Positions 9,050-17,979 of a DNA stretch of 34,987 nucleotides are shown piece after piece. Origin of the DNA: Candidatus Zhuqueibacterota bacterium (lineage in GTDB: Bacteria > Zhuqueibacterota > Zhuqueibacteria > Residuimicrobiales > Krinioviventaceae); contig JAFGSB010000129.1 in NCBI GenBank assembly GCA_016934825.1, positions 1 through 34,987 on the forward strand. The letters are read 5' to 3'. The position numbers and the translations under genes are program-made. Under the pieces are notes generated by a model. It was not told the DNA's origin and searched no databases. It saw nothing but the letters and a program-made list of their open reading frames with translations. The number at the start of each line of letters is the position of its first letter. Position 1 is the first letter of the stretch.

Positions 9050-9420
9050 ATTCGAGTATCTTGATTGATTATTTCCGGAAAAGAGATAAATCGAAATCAG
9101 TTTTGTACAAATTATCAAACAAGTACAATTTCTGTTTGTCAATTATTACTGTTTTCGAGATCAAAATTGGTATAAAAACGGAAAAGCAGAGTCAAGATTA
9201 TCTAACCCTGACAAAAAACATTGAAATTTTAAGCATCGATGAAGAATGTATTAACCAAGCAGTTAATATCTATAATTATCTAAAAAAACAAAACAATTTA
9301 ATAGAATTGGCTGATCTACTTATCGCCGCAACTGCAATGAGTAATTCTCTCCCACTGGCAACATTCAATATTAAACATTTTGAGAATATATCTAACTTAA
9401 AAATCATACAACACTCGTAA
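9025..9420 (+). CDS. PIN-domain ribonuclease toxin (VapC family)
   Basis: This is a 131-residue PIN domain. The acidic metal-binding residues are D9 in ILLDSSILIDYF, E45 in TVFEIKIG and D97 in ELADLLIAATA. The fourth position has Asn (N115 in LATFNIKHFENI), as in many VapC/FitB-type members. PIN toxins cleave RNA, commonly tRNA or rRNA. The gene starts inside the 3' end of the antitoxin gene in another frame, so translation is likely coupled. The AT-rich composition matches the rest of the 4.3-9.4 kb island. Confidence 0.88.
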   Translation: MDAKTILLDSSILIDYFRKRDKSKSVLYKLSNKYNFCLSIITVFEIKIGIKTEKQSQDYLTLTKNIEILSIDEECINQAVNIYNYLKKQNNLIELADLLIAATAMSNSLPLATFNIKHFENISNLKIIQHS

Positions 9421-9509
9421 TCCTGATACAAAAACTCACTCTGTTTTTTCCCATGGGGGTGGGTTCGTATTAAAGGGTTTTCCTTGATATATCCGGCAGG
9501 TCAATTTGC

Positions 9510-9560
9510 ACCGAAGCCCATCTCGATACGGGCCGTTTACAGCCCTACCCGACGGCGGGG
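9510..9560 (+). repeat. Fragment of the MITE-like repeat
   Basis: CATCTCGATACGGGCCGTTT followed by ACAGCCCTACCCGACGG matches the central part of the copies at 8500-8545 and 13697-13740. The flanking parts of the element are not recognisable, so this is a remnant. Confidence 0.6.
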
Positions 9561-9652
9561 TTGTACAGTTTGTGGTTCCCGTAGTTCCGGCCGGGCGAGC
9601 AGATAACAATAATTATATTTGCGGATACACTTTCGATTTAAAATTTGGGGCT

Positions 9653-10900
9653 TTAATTTATATCCTCATATTTCTTCACTATGAGGCAAGCGTTGCCGCC
9701 GCCGAATCCAAAAGAATTACTCATTGCCGCATTTAAATCAAGCGATTCTGCTACATTGGTAACATAATCAAGAGGACAATCAGCATCAGGCTCTTTATAA
9801 TTTATGGTTGGCGGGATTTTACCGGTAAACACACTCATTACGGTCGACACAAACTCCACAGATCCCGCGCCTGCCATAAGATGACCGATCATTGATTTAA
9901 TTGAACTGACCTTTAAACTTTTTGCGTAATCCCCAAATACTTTAATTATTGCCGCGCTCTCGCATTTGTCATTTAATACAGTGGACGTACCATGCGCATT
10001 GATATATCCTATTTTTTCAACCTCCAAATCCGCGTCACGCAGCGCTGCCTGCATAACCCGGATCATGCCGTCGCTGTTGGGTTCAGGCGCTGTAAAGTGA
10101 TAGGCATCTGCCGTGTTGCCGTATCCGACAAGTTCAGCATAAATCTTTGCGCCCCGTTTTAAAGCATGTTGTTTGTTTTCCAAAACAGCAATTCCGGCGC
10201 CTTCCCCCATTACAAATCCATCACGATTCTTATCAAAGGGTCTGCAGGCATTTTCAGGATTATCATTTGCAGTCATGGACCGTGTAGCGCAAAAACATCC
10301 AAAGGGCAGCGGATTTATACTTGCCTCGGAACTGCCCGCGAGCATGATGTCGGCATCTCCTCTCTGAAGGATCCGAAACGCATCGCCAATGGCATTTGAT
10401 CCCGTAGAACAAGCCACAGAGGGAGCGGAAAGGGGGCCTTTCAAGCCATATTTAATGGAAACCATACACGCGGCCATATTGATGAGCAGCTTGGACACAA
10501 AAAACGGATTTAAACTATTGGGTCCATTTTCCTGAAGCGTGGAATAACCATCTTCGATTGTCTTTGAACCCCCAATGCCGGAACCGATGATGACGCCCGC
10601 CCTGTTTTTATCAAAAGAGAAAGATTCTAATCCCGCATCTTCCATTGCCATTGCAGATGCAGCAATTCCAAAATGTGTGAATCGATCCATACGCTTTGCC
10701 GATTTTTTATCAATCCATTCTACTGCTTGAAATTCTTTTACCTCAGCCGCTAACTTGGAACGAAAATCTGTCACATCAAATTGGGTAACTTTTGCTATTC
10801 CGTTTCGTCCGGTTTCCAATCCTTCACAAAAAGCCTTTACACCAATACCAATTGGTGTTACAGCGCCCAAGCCTGTGATAACAACCTGTTGTTCGTTCAT
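9653..10900 (-). CDS. fabF: 3-oxoacyl-[acyl-carrier-protein] synthase II
   Basis: This 415-residue beta-ketoacyl-ACP synthase elongates acyl-ACP with malonyl-ACP in fatty-acid synthesis. The Cys-His-His triad is C164 (SVACSTGSNA), H303 (NAHGTST) and H340 (SMIGHLMAGAGS), at nearly the same numbers as in well-studied FabF proteins. VITGLGAVTP at the start and NSFGFGGGNA at the end are family signatures. An AAGGGA site lies 9 bases before the ATG. It stands alone, not in a fab cluster, and is flanked on both sides by copies of the MITE-like repeat. It could be an extra FabF paralogue rather than the main housekeeping copy. Confidence 0.93.
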   Translation of the reverse strand: MNEQQVVITGLGAVTPIGIGVKAFCEGLETGRNGIAKVTQFDVTDFRSKLAAEVKEFQAVEWIDKKSAKRMDRFTHFGIAASAMAMEDAGLESFSFDKNRAGVIIGSGIGGSKTIEDGYSTLQENGPNSLNPFFVSKLLINMAACMVSIKYGLKGPLSAPSVACSTGSNAIGDAFRILQRGDADIMLAGSSEASINPLPFGCFCATRSMTANDNPENACRPFDKNRDGFVMGEGAGIAVLENKQHALKRGAKIYAELVGYGNTADAYHFTAPEPNSDGMIRVMQAALRDADLEVEKIGYINAHGTSTVLNDKCESAAIIKVFGDYAKSLKVSSIKSMIGHLMAGAGSVEFVSTVMSVFTGKIPPTINYKEPDADCPLDYVTNVAESLDLNAAMSNSFGFGGGNACLIVKKYEDIN

Positions 10901-11204
10901 AATTAGAAATCCCTTATAAAATATATTACAAAGTTTGGAGCGACATTCTAATAGAAACCTTCTCTTTTAATAAAATAACTTTTTCTAATGGAGTAAAATT
11001 TTTTTCTTGCCATATCCTATATAACATAACAAATTATTCTTTAGTTTTCCATATATCATTTAAAAACTAAACTTTTATTCATCGATTTCCAAGATAATTT
11101 TCCACTTATTTTGTTATATGCCAGCAGTATAACATGACACCCGGGATAATTTAAAGAAAATTGACTCGATACGTATCTCCCGTCTCATCCGTGGACTGGT
11201 TTTT
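10901..11204. other. Upstream region of fabF, AT-rich
   Basis: No gene seen. It contains an inverted pair TTTAGTTTT (11040-11048) and AAAACTAAA (11063-11071), similar to a tighter palindrome at 13025-13046 upstream of the GH27 gene. A regulatory role is only a possibility in such AT-rich DNA. Confidence 0.35.
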
Positions 11205-11592
11205 GCCCACAGATCACACTGATATACACGGATAAAAAGAAAACCGGCTGGTTCGGGATTTCCAAACCTTGTGTGTTAAAAAAACAAAATGGTTCAGATA
11301 CCGGAAAAACCAGATATGTGCACATCCTTTCAAAACAGTTGAAAAATTTAGTATTTTTGCCGAATTTATTACAACAAATTATTTCACCACACCCACAGGT
11401 GGACTACACGTTATATCGATAAAGTGCGTCTCGACATGTCCCGTACCGCCAGGCGGTAATGCAGGACAACCCGACGCCCGGGCAGCCGAACGCCTGTCGC
11501 GCCGGTTCCTTCAGCCCAAACAACGCAGGTTTCCAATACCTGCGTTGTTTTAACAAAATCGAAATCCGTGCCCATCCGCGTGATCCGTGGGC
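11205..11592 (+). repeat. MITE-like repeat, copy 2 (most complete)
   Basis: About 388 bases bounded by 29-base imperfect inverted terminal repeats: 11205-11233 (starting GCCCACAGATCACACTGATA) and 11564-11592, whose reverse complement matches it at 23 of 29 positions. Inside are GTGCACATCCTTTCAAAACA (11318-), the arm AGGTGGACTACAC (11398-11410), GTGCGTCTCGA and a 10-bp hairpin at 11521-11547. No coding frame is conserved with the other copies. The size, terminal inverted repeats and copy number fit a non-autonomous mobile element. Confidence 0.72.
11521..11551 (+). terminator. Perfect 10-bp hairpin inside repeat copy 2
   Basis: CAACGCAGGT (11521-11530) pairs perfectly with ACCTGCGTTG (11538-11547) around TTCCAAT and is followed by TTTT. 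It could stop transcription, but it belongs to the repeat and also pairs (with changes on both sides) in copy 1. Confidence 0.5.
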
Positions 11593-11630
11593 GTGTGGTT
11601 CGTCATGATGTACAAAGGTATTTCACAAAT

Positions 11631-11657
11631 CGGGAATTATCCCGCCATTTATTTTTT
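11631..11657 (+). terminator. Hairpin with T-rich tail past the GH27 gene
   Basis: CGGGA (11631-11635) and TCCCG (11640-11644) flank ATTA, then CCATTTATTTTTT. The T-rich side is on the plus strand, whereas the adjacent GH27 gene is read on the minus strand, so termination of that gene is not assured. It resembles the terminator at 4236-4261. Confidence 0.4.
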
Positions 11658-11665
11658 AGAACTGT

Positions 11666-12859
11666 TTAAGGTCTAATAGTCACCATGACGACATCATGGG
11701 AGGGTACCGTTCCGGTAAAACTCCCTTTGTAGTTCCCAAGATTCTTCTTCAGCCACAAGTCCCTTACTGTGGCAGTGAAATGATCCGGATAACCTATCTC
11801 ATTCCAAAACACCGGGATTTTTGCTTCGGATTGGCCCCGATTAAACAGGACAACGGCGCGGCTGCCGTCTTTTAACTGCTTTACCCAGACTTCCGTATCG
11901 CCATCGTCCCTGACTTTGCGTCCCTGCATGCCCAACGAGTCCTGGTTTACGGCAATGACCTCGCGGTTGGTCAATATTCCGGCAATCTCCGGCGTCATAT
12001 CTCGCAGGTCATTACCGGCGATGAGCGGCGCCGCCAGGATGCACCAGAGACTGAAATGCGCCCGGTATTCAGGGATTGTCAAGTTACTGTTGCCAACCTC
12101 GAGCATGTCGGGATCATTCCAATGCCCGGGACCCGCGTACGATTCCAGGCCGGTTTGTTGATCCAGAATTTTTGTAAAACCAAGAAAATTTACACTCTCT
12201 TTACCCCGGTAAACCACTTTTGTACTGCAATCCCAGCAATCCCGGATGTCATAAGTCGTTCTCCACAAATGCCCGACATCTCCGGCCCATATCCAGGGTT
12301 TTGTGCTGCCCCATTCGCAAATGCTGAATACAATCGGCCTTCCGGCTTTATACAGGGCATCTCGCATCAGCCGGTAAGATGCCAGCGAATTCTGGTCATC
12401 CGCATAGCACCAGTCATATTTAAGATAATCCACTCCCCATCCGGCATAAGAGCGGGCATCCTGGTATTCATAGCCGCGGCTGCCCGGACGTTCCCCGCAT
12501 GTCAGAATACCCGCATCGGAATATATCCCGAACTTTAAGCCGATGCTGTGTATATAATCGCCTAAAACTTTCATGCCGGATGGAAATCTCTCAGGGTCCG
12601 GCACAATATTCCCCTGGTTGTCCCTGCCGACCTGCCAGCAGTCGTCAATGACGATATACTGGTAACCGGCGTCTTTCATCCCGCTACTGACCATCGCGTC
12701 CGCCATTTCCATGATCATCTTTTCGCTGACGTCACAGCCAAATTTGTTCCAACTGTTCCAACCCATCGGGGGAGTAAGGGCCAGTTTTTCAAATTTCTGA
12801 CTAAAGGCAACCTGACTGAACATATAGGAAAGAACCAATATAGATAATATTTTTTTCAT
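11666..12859 (-). CDS. Secreted GH27 alpha-galactosidase
   Basis: This 397-residue protein has a signal peptide (about 1-20, ending AFSQ) and then the GH27 start LALTPPMGWNSWNKFGC. The TIM barrel shows IDDCWQ (71-76), YSDAG (113-117), YLKYDWC with nucleophile D149, and WRTTYDI with acid/base D204 at the place of the human enzyme's second catalytic Asp. The last 70 residues form the usual small beta domain. It releases terminal alpha-galactose from oligosaccharides and galactomannans, with retention. An AAAGGA site precedes the ATG. It is a single-gene unit set between repeat copies 2 and 3, and complements the GH2 beta-galactosidase earlier in the window. No T9SS tail is present, so a periplasmic location is likely. 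Confidence 0.93.
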   Translation of the reverse strand: MKKILSILVLSYMFSQVAFSQKFEKLALTPPMGWNSWNKFGCDVSEKMIMEMADAMVSSGMKDAGYQYIVIDDCWQVGRDNQGNIVPDPERFPSGMKVLGDYIHSIGLKFGIYSDAGILTCGERPGSRGYEYQDARSYAGWGVDYLKYDWCYADDQNSLASYRLMRDALYKAGRPIVFSICEWGSTKPWIWAGDVGHLWRTTYDIRDCWDCSTKVVYRGKESVNFLGFTKILDQQTGLESYAGPGHWNDPDMLEVGNSNLTIPEYRAHFSLWCILAAPLIAGNDLRDMTPEIAGILTNREVIAVNQDSLGMQGRKVRDDGDTEVWVKQLKDGSRAVVLFNRGQSEAKIPVFWNEIGYPDHFTATVRDLWLKKNLGNYKGSFTGTVPSHDVVMVTIRP

Positions 12860-13239
12860 AGAACCATTCCTTTCTCGTAGAATGACATAAAAACACTATA
12901 ACTATTCAGATAACAAGTTTAGATTTCCCGGTTTCCAATTAAAATTCAAGTTTGTGTGTAGTCAGAACATATTGGACTTTTTGTACATTAAAATAAGAGA
13001 TAGATTTTTAAAGAACAATTATTATTTTAGTTTTTCAAAACTAAAAAAAATTTTTACTTTACTATTTCAATGTTTGATTTGTTATAGTTCACCGGAAGTT
13101 TGAAAAACAGGTTAATTAAAACAAGCTAATTTACGAGTTCTTTCGACAGAATCCCCTCTCATAAATATAGGAGTGGTGAGGGCGAAAAAACCATCAGTCT
13201 TTAATCCTCCTCAAATATACCATCGTTAAAAAAGATTAT
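12860..13239. other. GH27 upstream region with AT-rich palindrome
   Basis: No gene seen. TTTTAGTTTT-TC-AAAACTAAAA (13025-13046) is a perfect 22-base inverted repeat about 170 bases upstream of the GH27 start. It may be a regulator site or only AT-rich structure. Confidence 0.4.
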
Positions 13240-13478
13240 GTGTAGTCCACCTTTCAAAAATGTTAAAAAATAGAGTATTTTTACCAAATTTATAAAACTT
13301 AAAGGTTACATCAACGTCCTCAGGTGGACTACACCTTATACCAAAGTACGTTTCAATACACTCGTCCCGCAAAAACGGCCGGACTCGTTACTCGACGACC
13401 AGAGGTTCAGGTTTGCACAATCCGGAATGTTTACCAGGTTAAATTTTCGTGTATATCAGCATCATCCGTGAGTGGGTA
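13240..13478 (+). repeat. MITE-like repeat, copy 3
   Basis: The inner hairpin is best preserved here: GTGTAGTCCACCT (13240-13252) pairs perfectly with AGGTGGACTACAC (13322-13334) over a 69-base AT-rich loop. The GC-rich middle (TACTCGACGACC near 13390) and a right terminal-repeat relic (ATCATCCGTGAGTGGG, 13461-13476) follow. The left terminal repeat is missing. Copy 4 begins only a few bases further on. Confidence 0.68.
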
Positions 13479-13482
13479 CTTT

Positions 13483-13847
13483 GCCCACAGATCACACTGA
13501 TATACAGGGATAAGAAGAAAATCCGCTGGTGCGGGATTACCCGACCCTGCGCGTCAAAAACACAACGAGTTTCCTGTACCGGGAAAACCGGGTGTAAGCC
13601 ACCTTTCAAAACAGTTGAAAAGTTTATTTTTCACTCCGAATTAATAAAAAATTTACCAACAACACCCACAGGCGGATTACACGTTATATAGATAAAGTGC
13701 ATCTCGATATGGGCCGTAAACGGCCCTCCTCGATGCCCGGGTAATATAGCTTCCGGCGCGCCGGTCCCCGAGAAGATACAACTGAAAAAAATCCCCCCCG
13801 GCGGAACTTTATGAGATATCTCATGTAAATCTGCAGATCACATGGGC
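13483..13847 (+). repeat. MITE-like repeat, copy 4
   Basis: The left terminal repeat at 13483-13511 (GCCCACAGATCACACTGATA ...) is nearly identical to copy 2. The inner arms are GTGTAAGCCACCT (13592-13604) and AGGCGGATTACAC (13670-13682), which still pair at most positions although both differ from copy 3. GGGCCGT-AA-ACGGCCC forms a second hairpin near 13711. The right terminal repeat is degenerate (CTGCAGATCACATGGGC, to 13847). Confidence 0.7.
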
Positions 13848-13963
13848 GGGACCGGATATATAGAAACGCCTGTTTTTATATTAACCATGCGGACAACAAA
13901 CAACCGATTTACATCGCGAGCCAGTGGACATGGTTGATATATTTCTCTTTCCAATAATAGTTA

Positions 13964-15244
13964 TTAATTTTGTAATACTTTGCGCTTTGTCTTTATTCGA
14001 ACGATTATTATGGTTGTAATGGATATTGCTGCGCAAATCAAAATGAAACCGGTCGGAAACAGATCAAAATATGGAATCAACCTGATTGCTTTTTGTTCTT
14101 TGAGTACTGTTTTGATCAACCCTTTTGTTATAACATCAATACATTGGCTTGGGAAAGCGTTGATCATAACAACGATACTCACATGATAGTCCGGCAAATA
14201 AACCATATAGGTCGATGTACCAATATTTGCCCCGCCATGTCCAATGGCTTCTTTACCATAGGAAAAACTCTTTGGGTAAATCTGCACCCCCAATCCGTAG
14301 GCACTCATATTCGCAACAGGTCTGAATTTTACAAATTGCAGCATTTCATTCATTGATTGCTGTGACAACACTTTTCCTTCGAAAAGCGAGTGACACCAGC
14401 GGGCCAAATCTTCAGCAGTGATAAAAATCCCGGAAGAACCGTATGTAATGCTTTCATGAGAAGCTCTCGGTAGAAATGTCAAATCAATGTTCGAACCGTC
14501 ATTATTAAAATTGTCCCCAAAGACATGGGCCTGATTTTCCGGAAGTTCTTCCTGAAGTGAAAGATAAGCATTGTTTATGCCCAAAGGTTGCCAGAACCGA
14601 TTTTTAAATTCAGTCGATAGTGTTGAACCGGTAACTTTTTCAATGATCATGGCCAGCAGCAAATAATTGGTATTCGAATAATGCCAACCTTCGCCGGGTG
14701 CAAAATAGGGCTCTTTGATGTAATTTAGAATGTCCTTGGGGGTCCATATTTTTGTCCTGTCTTCTTTCAGAGCGTCCCAAATTTGCTGATTATCCCAAAA
14801 CATATAAATGCCGCTGGTATGATTAAGGAGCTGACGAATGGTTATGTTTCCATCTATATAAGGATACTCCGGAAGCCATTTAGACAATGGATCATTAAGC
14901 GAGATAGCATTTTCTTCGACAAGTTTCATCGTAAGAGCGGCGACGACATTTTTGGTAATACTGCCAATTGCATACAGCATATCCGGGTTCATGGAAACAG
15001 AATCGTGAGATATCCCGCTTACACCCGTCCAGATTTTTTCATTGGGAAATAAAATCGCTGCCGACACCCCGTTAACATTATACTTTTTGATTCCCTTATC
15101 AAGAACCTTTTGCAATCGTTCTTCTATGGGACGTTTGGGACCGGCAATGCTGTAATTCAAATAGAGTAAAACAATCGTAATGAAAAAAATCCCGGCCTTT
15201 TTTATATAAAGCGTTATTTCATTTGTTTTTTTTGTTGTCAACAT
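13964..15244 (-). CDS. Membrane-anchored serine hydrolase of the beta-lactamase / penicillin-binding family
   Basis: This 426-residue protein has an N-terminal membrane segment (about 18-34) and a C-terminal hydrophobic helix followed by basic residues (RIKTKRK), so the catalytic domain faces outside and is anchored at both ends. S95-I-T-K98 is the S-x-x-K nucleophile motif, Y189-S-N191 the Y-x-N motif, and GHGG in EAIGHGGANIG replaces the K-T-G motif, as in class C-like esterases and peptidases. Substrate cannot be told: D-aminopeptidase, esterase and beta-lactamase all occur in this family. I chose the ATG at 15244 because AAAGGG lies 7 bases upstream; an upstream in-frame TTG at 15262 lacks one. 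It is on the opposite strand and about 3.4 kb from a BlaI-type repressor gene. Confidence 0.85.
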   Translation of the reverse strand: MLTTKKTNEITLYIKKAGIFFITIVLLYLNYSIAGPKRPIEERLQKVLDKGIKKYNVNGVSAAILFPNEKIWTGVSGISHDSVSMNPDMLYAIGSITKNVVAALTMKLVEENAISLNDPLSKWLPEYPYIDGNITIRQLLNHTSGIYMFWDNQQIWDALKEDRTKIWTPKDILNYIKEPYFAPGEGWHYSNTNYLLLAMIIEKVTGSTLSTEFKNRFWQPLGINNAYLSLQEELPENQAHVFGDNFNNDGSNIDLTFLPRASHESITYGSSGIFITAEDLARWCHSLFEGKVLSQQSMNEMLQFVKFRPVANMSAYGLGVQIYPKSFSYGKEAIGHGGANIGTSTYMVYLPDYHVSIVVMINAFPSQCIDVITKGLIKTVLKEQKAIRLIPYFDLFPTGFILICAAISITTIIIVRIKTKRKVLQN

Positions 15245-15316
15245 TAAATGTCCCTTTATCAAATTCCAAAAATCTGACGTCTGAATTCTACCTTTAAGGA
15301 ATTTATTGATATTTGC

Positions 15317-17839
15317 TTATCGCAGCAACAACATTTTGCGATATTGAGAAAAATCCGGTGTCCGAAAGCTTATAAAATATACGCCGCTGGCAATATCTTT
15401 ACCGTTAAATACAACCGTATACCGGCCGGCAGGCAGTTCTTTATTTATCAACGTTGTGATCTCTTTGCCTGTAATATCATATATCTTCAGTGTAACCATC
15501 TCCGTTTTCGGCAGATCAAAACCAATGGTCGTTTCCGGATTAAACGGGTTCGGATAATTCTGATATAAATTGTACGATTTGACGATCTTTGCTTGGTCAT
15601 CAGCCTGAACACCAGTCGACGGCACTTTTTCCACCAGACTAATGTAATCCAGAAAGACGTCTATATCAGAGGTGCCGAAATCGAAACCTATACGGGCTTC
15701 GGGATTGGTGGGATAATTCATGGTAAAGGTGAATGTAAAAGTCTGCCACTCGGTGGTTAACGGGAAAGTAACATCGCTGTTGTAGAGTGTCCAGGGTTCG
15801 GTATTCATCGCTACCCAGGCGTTGATGTTCCTCGGGCTTGCCGCGCGCGCGTCAAAAGTCGCGGTGTAGGTGTTGCCGTTGACTATCCGGAGATCGTATT
15901 GATGCAAAGTCACCTCCCAGACATTGTCGCCTCCGCCTGTGATCTGCGCGTGAAACGCCCCTCCTTCAACCAAACCGGTGGCATTGCCCGAGCCCATCGT
16001 TATAAATTGCCAGTTTTTCAATCCTTCGGAAAAATCTCCGTTGGAAAGCATGGTGCTCGGGGGCAGTGCTTTTTCTTTAAACAGGCTGATGTTATCCAGA
16101 TACACATCCACATCGGACGTGCCCAAGTCAAAGCCAAAATGGGCTTCGTTATTGGTGGGGTGATACATGGTGAAAGTATATGTGAATACCTGCCATTCCG
16201 AGGTCAAGGAAAAATTTTCAAGTTTATAAAGTGTATGAGGAGAGGTTACTTTTGAAACCCAGGCCTGGATGTCCCTCGGACCATCTGCTCGCGCGTAAAA
16301 GATGGCGGTATAGGTGCTACCGTTTTCTATGGTTAAATCCTCCTGATGTAAAGTCAAATCCCAGACATTGGTGCCGCCGTTTGAAATCTGCGCGTGAAAC
16401 ACGCCGTTTTCAACCGAACTTGATCCATTACCTGAACCGATGGCGTTAAAAATCCAGTCACTCATTCCATTGGCAAAATTCCAGTTGGCGATCAAATTAC
16501 CCGCGGGTTCCTCGGGTTCTTCAAATCCCGGAGGGATATTCACCTTTGGCGTGTTGTCAATACGGGTATTGTTGTTCTCATCGGATTCGGATATTATGCC
16601 GCTGCCGTCCGCATAAACACCCAGATAATAGTCCCCGGCAGGCACACCGCTGACTGTAATCGGAATCTCGCCGGAATTATGGGTGGCCCCGGCGTTCAGG
16701 GCGTTGGTTTGTTTTTCACTAATCCGGTAATCAGTTTGGGTTATGGTTTGATCAGTGGACAAATAGATATAATTTGTAAATCCTTTCCCCGTGCCGCCAT
16801 CACCCTGATTTTTTACCGAATAATTACACTCAATCTCTGGACCTGTCGCATCGGTCACAGTAACATTGGTGACGATCAGGTCCGGATGGGTTGTTGGTGG
16901 TGCAGGAACCGTTATTTTTCTGAACGTATAATACCGGCTATTATTGGTTTCATCCGATTCCGCAATGACATCATTCACGTCGACATAGACGCCCAGATAA
17001 TACCGGCCACCCGGTATATGGTCCGGTATGGTGATGGGACCCGGAAAATTACATTGCTCCAAATCCGTATAACCAAAAAAAGTTGACCAGGAATGAATTA
17101 AATAATCAGAGAGAGTGATGTTCGCATCTGCCGACAAAAAGACATTCACTTCATATTCTTGCCAAAATGGCAAATCGCCTCTGTTGTAAACACAGGTCCC
17201 GAAATCAATCACCGGTCCTATGGAATCATACGGGCATTCAACCCAGCAGGCAAGGTCCGCCTGACAACCTTCATCAACAAAAAATGTTGGTTCTATATAT
17301 CCCTTATTGTTATTCTCATTGGATTCTTCCACCTGATTATATTCATCGATATCAATTACCACATACCAGGTGCCGCATTTACCGGTAAGGTCTGCATCAA
17401 AAGTCACTGTTGTATAGGTATTGGGAGGAAGTGTGCTTAATGTCTTCAGTCCGAGTTTTACACCAAAGGAATGATATTGAGTATCATTTGATAGTTTAAA
17501 TTTTATCTCTATATTGTTTGCAGTGGCAGTACCCATATTGGCGATATTGGCCTGAATATGCAGATTGGGATAGGAAAAACTATAACTTTCGGAAAAATAA
17601 CTCAGGTCCGGTAAAGCTGCGGGTTTTGCCAACGAGCCGCTGCCGGTCGACCGACCTGCTTGTATCAATTGTAAGGATTGTTCGGTATTTTCTCCCTTCA
17701 CATCCGGGTCCAAAAACTCGATATTACCGTTTTCATCCACCCTGATTTTAGTCAGAGATTGGGCCTGCTGCGCCAGTGTGTAAGATGTGGTCATTAAAAA
17801 AATCAGTAATAACGGAATTATACTTTGTTTGACTTTCAT
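15317..17839 (-). CDS. Secreted CARDB and CBM repeat protein with T9SS sorting tail
   Basis: This 840-residue protein has a signal peptide (about 1-24). It then carries three CARDB-type adhesion domains (about 65-195, 195-315 and 318-430), each ending in the E(S/E)NENN-like pattern (EESNENNNKG, AESDETNNSR, SESDENNNTR). Two carbohydrate-binding-like jelly rolls follow (about 446-590 and 595-735), near-duplicates that both start with an N-W/G-D-F/N-W motif and end FLDYISL or YLDNISL. The last 85 residues are a type IX secretion sorting domain (SYNLYQNYPNPFNPETTI, then SGVYFISF and KMLLLR). No catalytic domain is visible, so it is probably a cell-surface or released binding protein for polysaccharide. 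GGAGGTAACA precedes the ATG. It is 72 bases upstream of the serine hydrolase gene on the same strand, possibly an operon. Confidence 0.88.
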   Translation of the reverse strand: MKVKQSIIPLLLIFLMTTSYTLAQQAQSLTKIRVDENGNIEFLDPDVKGENTEQSLQLIQAGRSTGSGSLAKPAALPDLSYFSESYSFSYPNLHIQANIANMGTATANNIEIKFKLSNDTQYHSFGVKLGLKTLSTLPPNTYTTVTFDADLTGKCGTWYVVIDIDEYNQVEESNENNNKGYIEPTFFVDEGCQADLACWVECPYDSIGPVIDFGTCVYNRGDLPFWQEYEVNVFLSADANITLSDYLIHSWSTFFGYTDLEQCNFPGPITIPDHIPGGRYYLGVYVDVNDVIAESDETNNSRYYTFRKITVPAPPTTHPDLIVTNVTVTDATGPEIECNYSVKNQGDGGTGKGFTNYIYLSTDQTITQTDYRISEKQTNALNAGATHNSGEIPITVSGVPAGDYYLGVYADGSGIISESDENNNTRIDNTPKVNIPPGFEEPEEPAGNLIANWNFANGMSDWIFNAIGSGNGSSSVENGVFHAQISNGGTNVWDLTLHQEDLTIENGSTYTAIFYARADGPRDIQAWVSKVTSPHTLYKLENFSLTSEWQVFTYTFTMYHPTNNEAHFGFDLGTSDVDVYLDNISLFKEKALPPSTMLSNGDFSEGLKNWQFITMGSGNATGLVEGGAFHAQITGGGDNVWEVTLHQYDLRIVNGNTYTATFDARAASPRNINAWVAMNTEPWTLYNSDVTFPLTTEWQTFTFTFTMNYPTNPEARIGFDFGTSDIDVFLDYISLVEKVPSTGVQADDQAKIVKSYNLYQNYPNPFNPETTIGFDLPKTEMVTLKIYDITGKEITTLINKELPAGRYTVVFNGKDIASGVYFISFRTPDFSQYRKMLLLR

Positions 17840-17979
17840 TGTTACCTCCGTAATATGTTAGATTTTATTCTGACCAGCCCCGCAAAAAAAAGAGGACAAT
17901 TAAATGACCAGTTTTTAATGACTCAATGGCTTTTTTTGGTTAAACAAAAATCGACCACGGGGGAAAATAGTTTTAAATT

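Noticed and set aside
8386-13847. CRISPR array
   Set aside because: The repeats are hundreds of bases long, unevenly spaced, diverged and palindromic; there are no regular short repeats with spacers and no cas genes.
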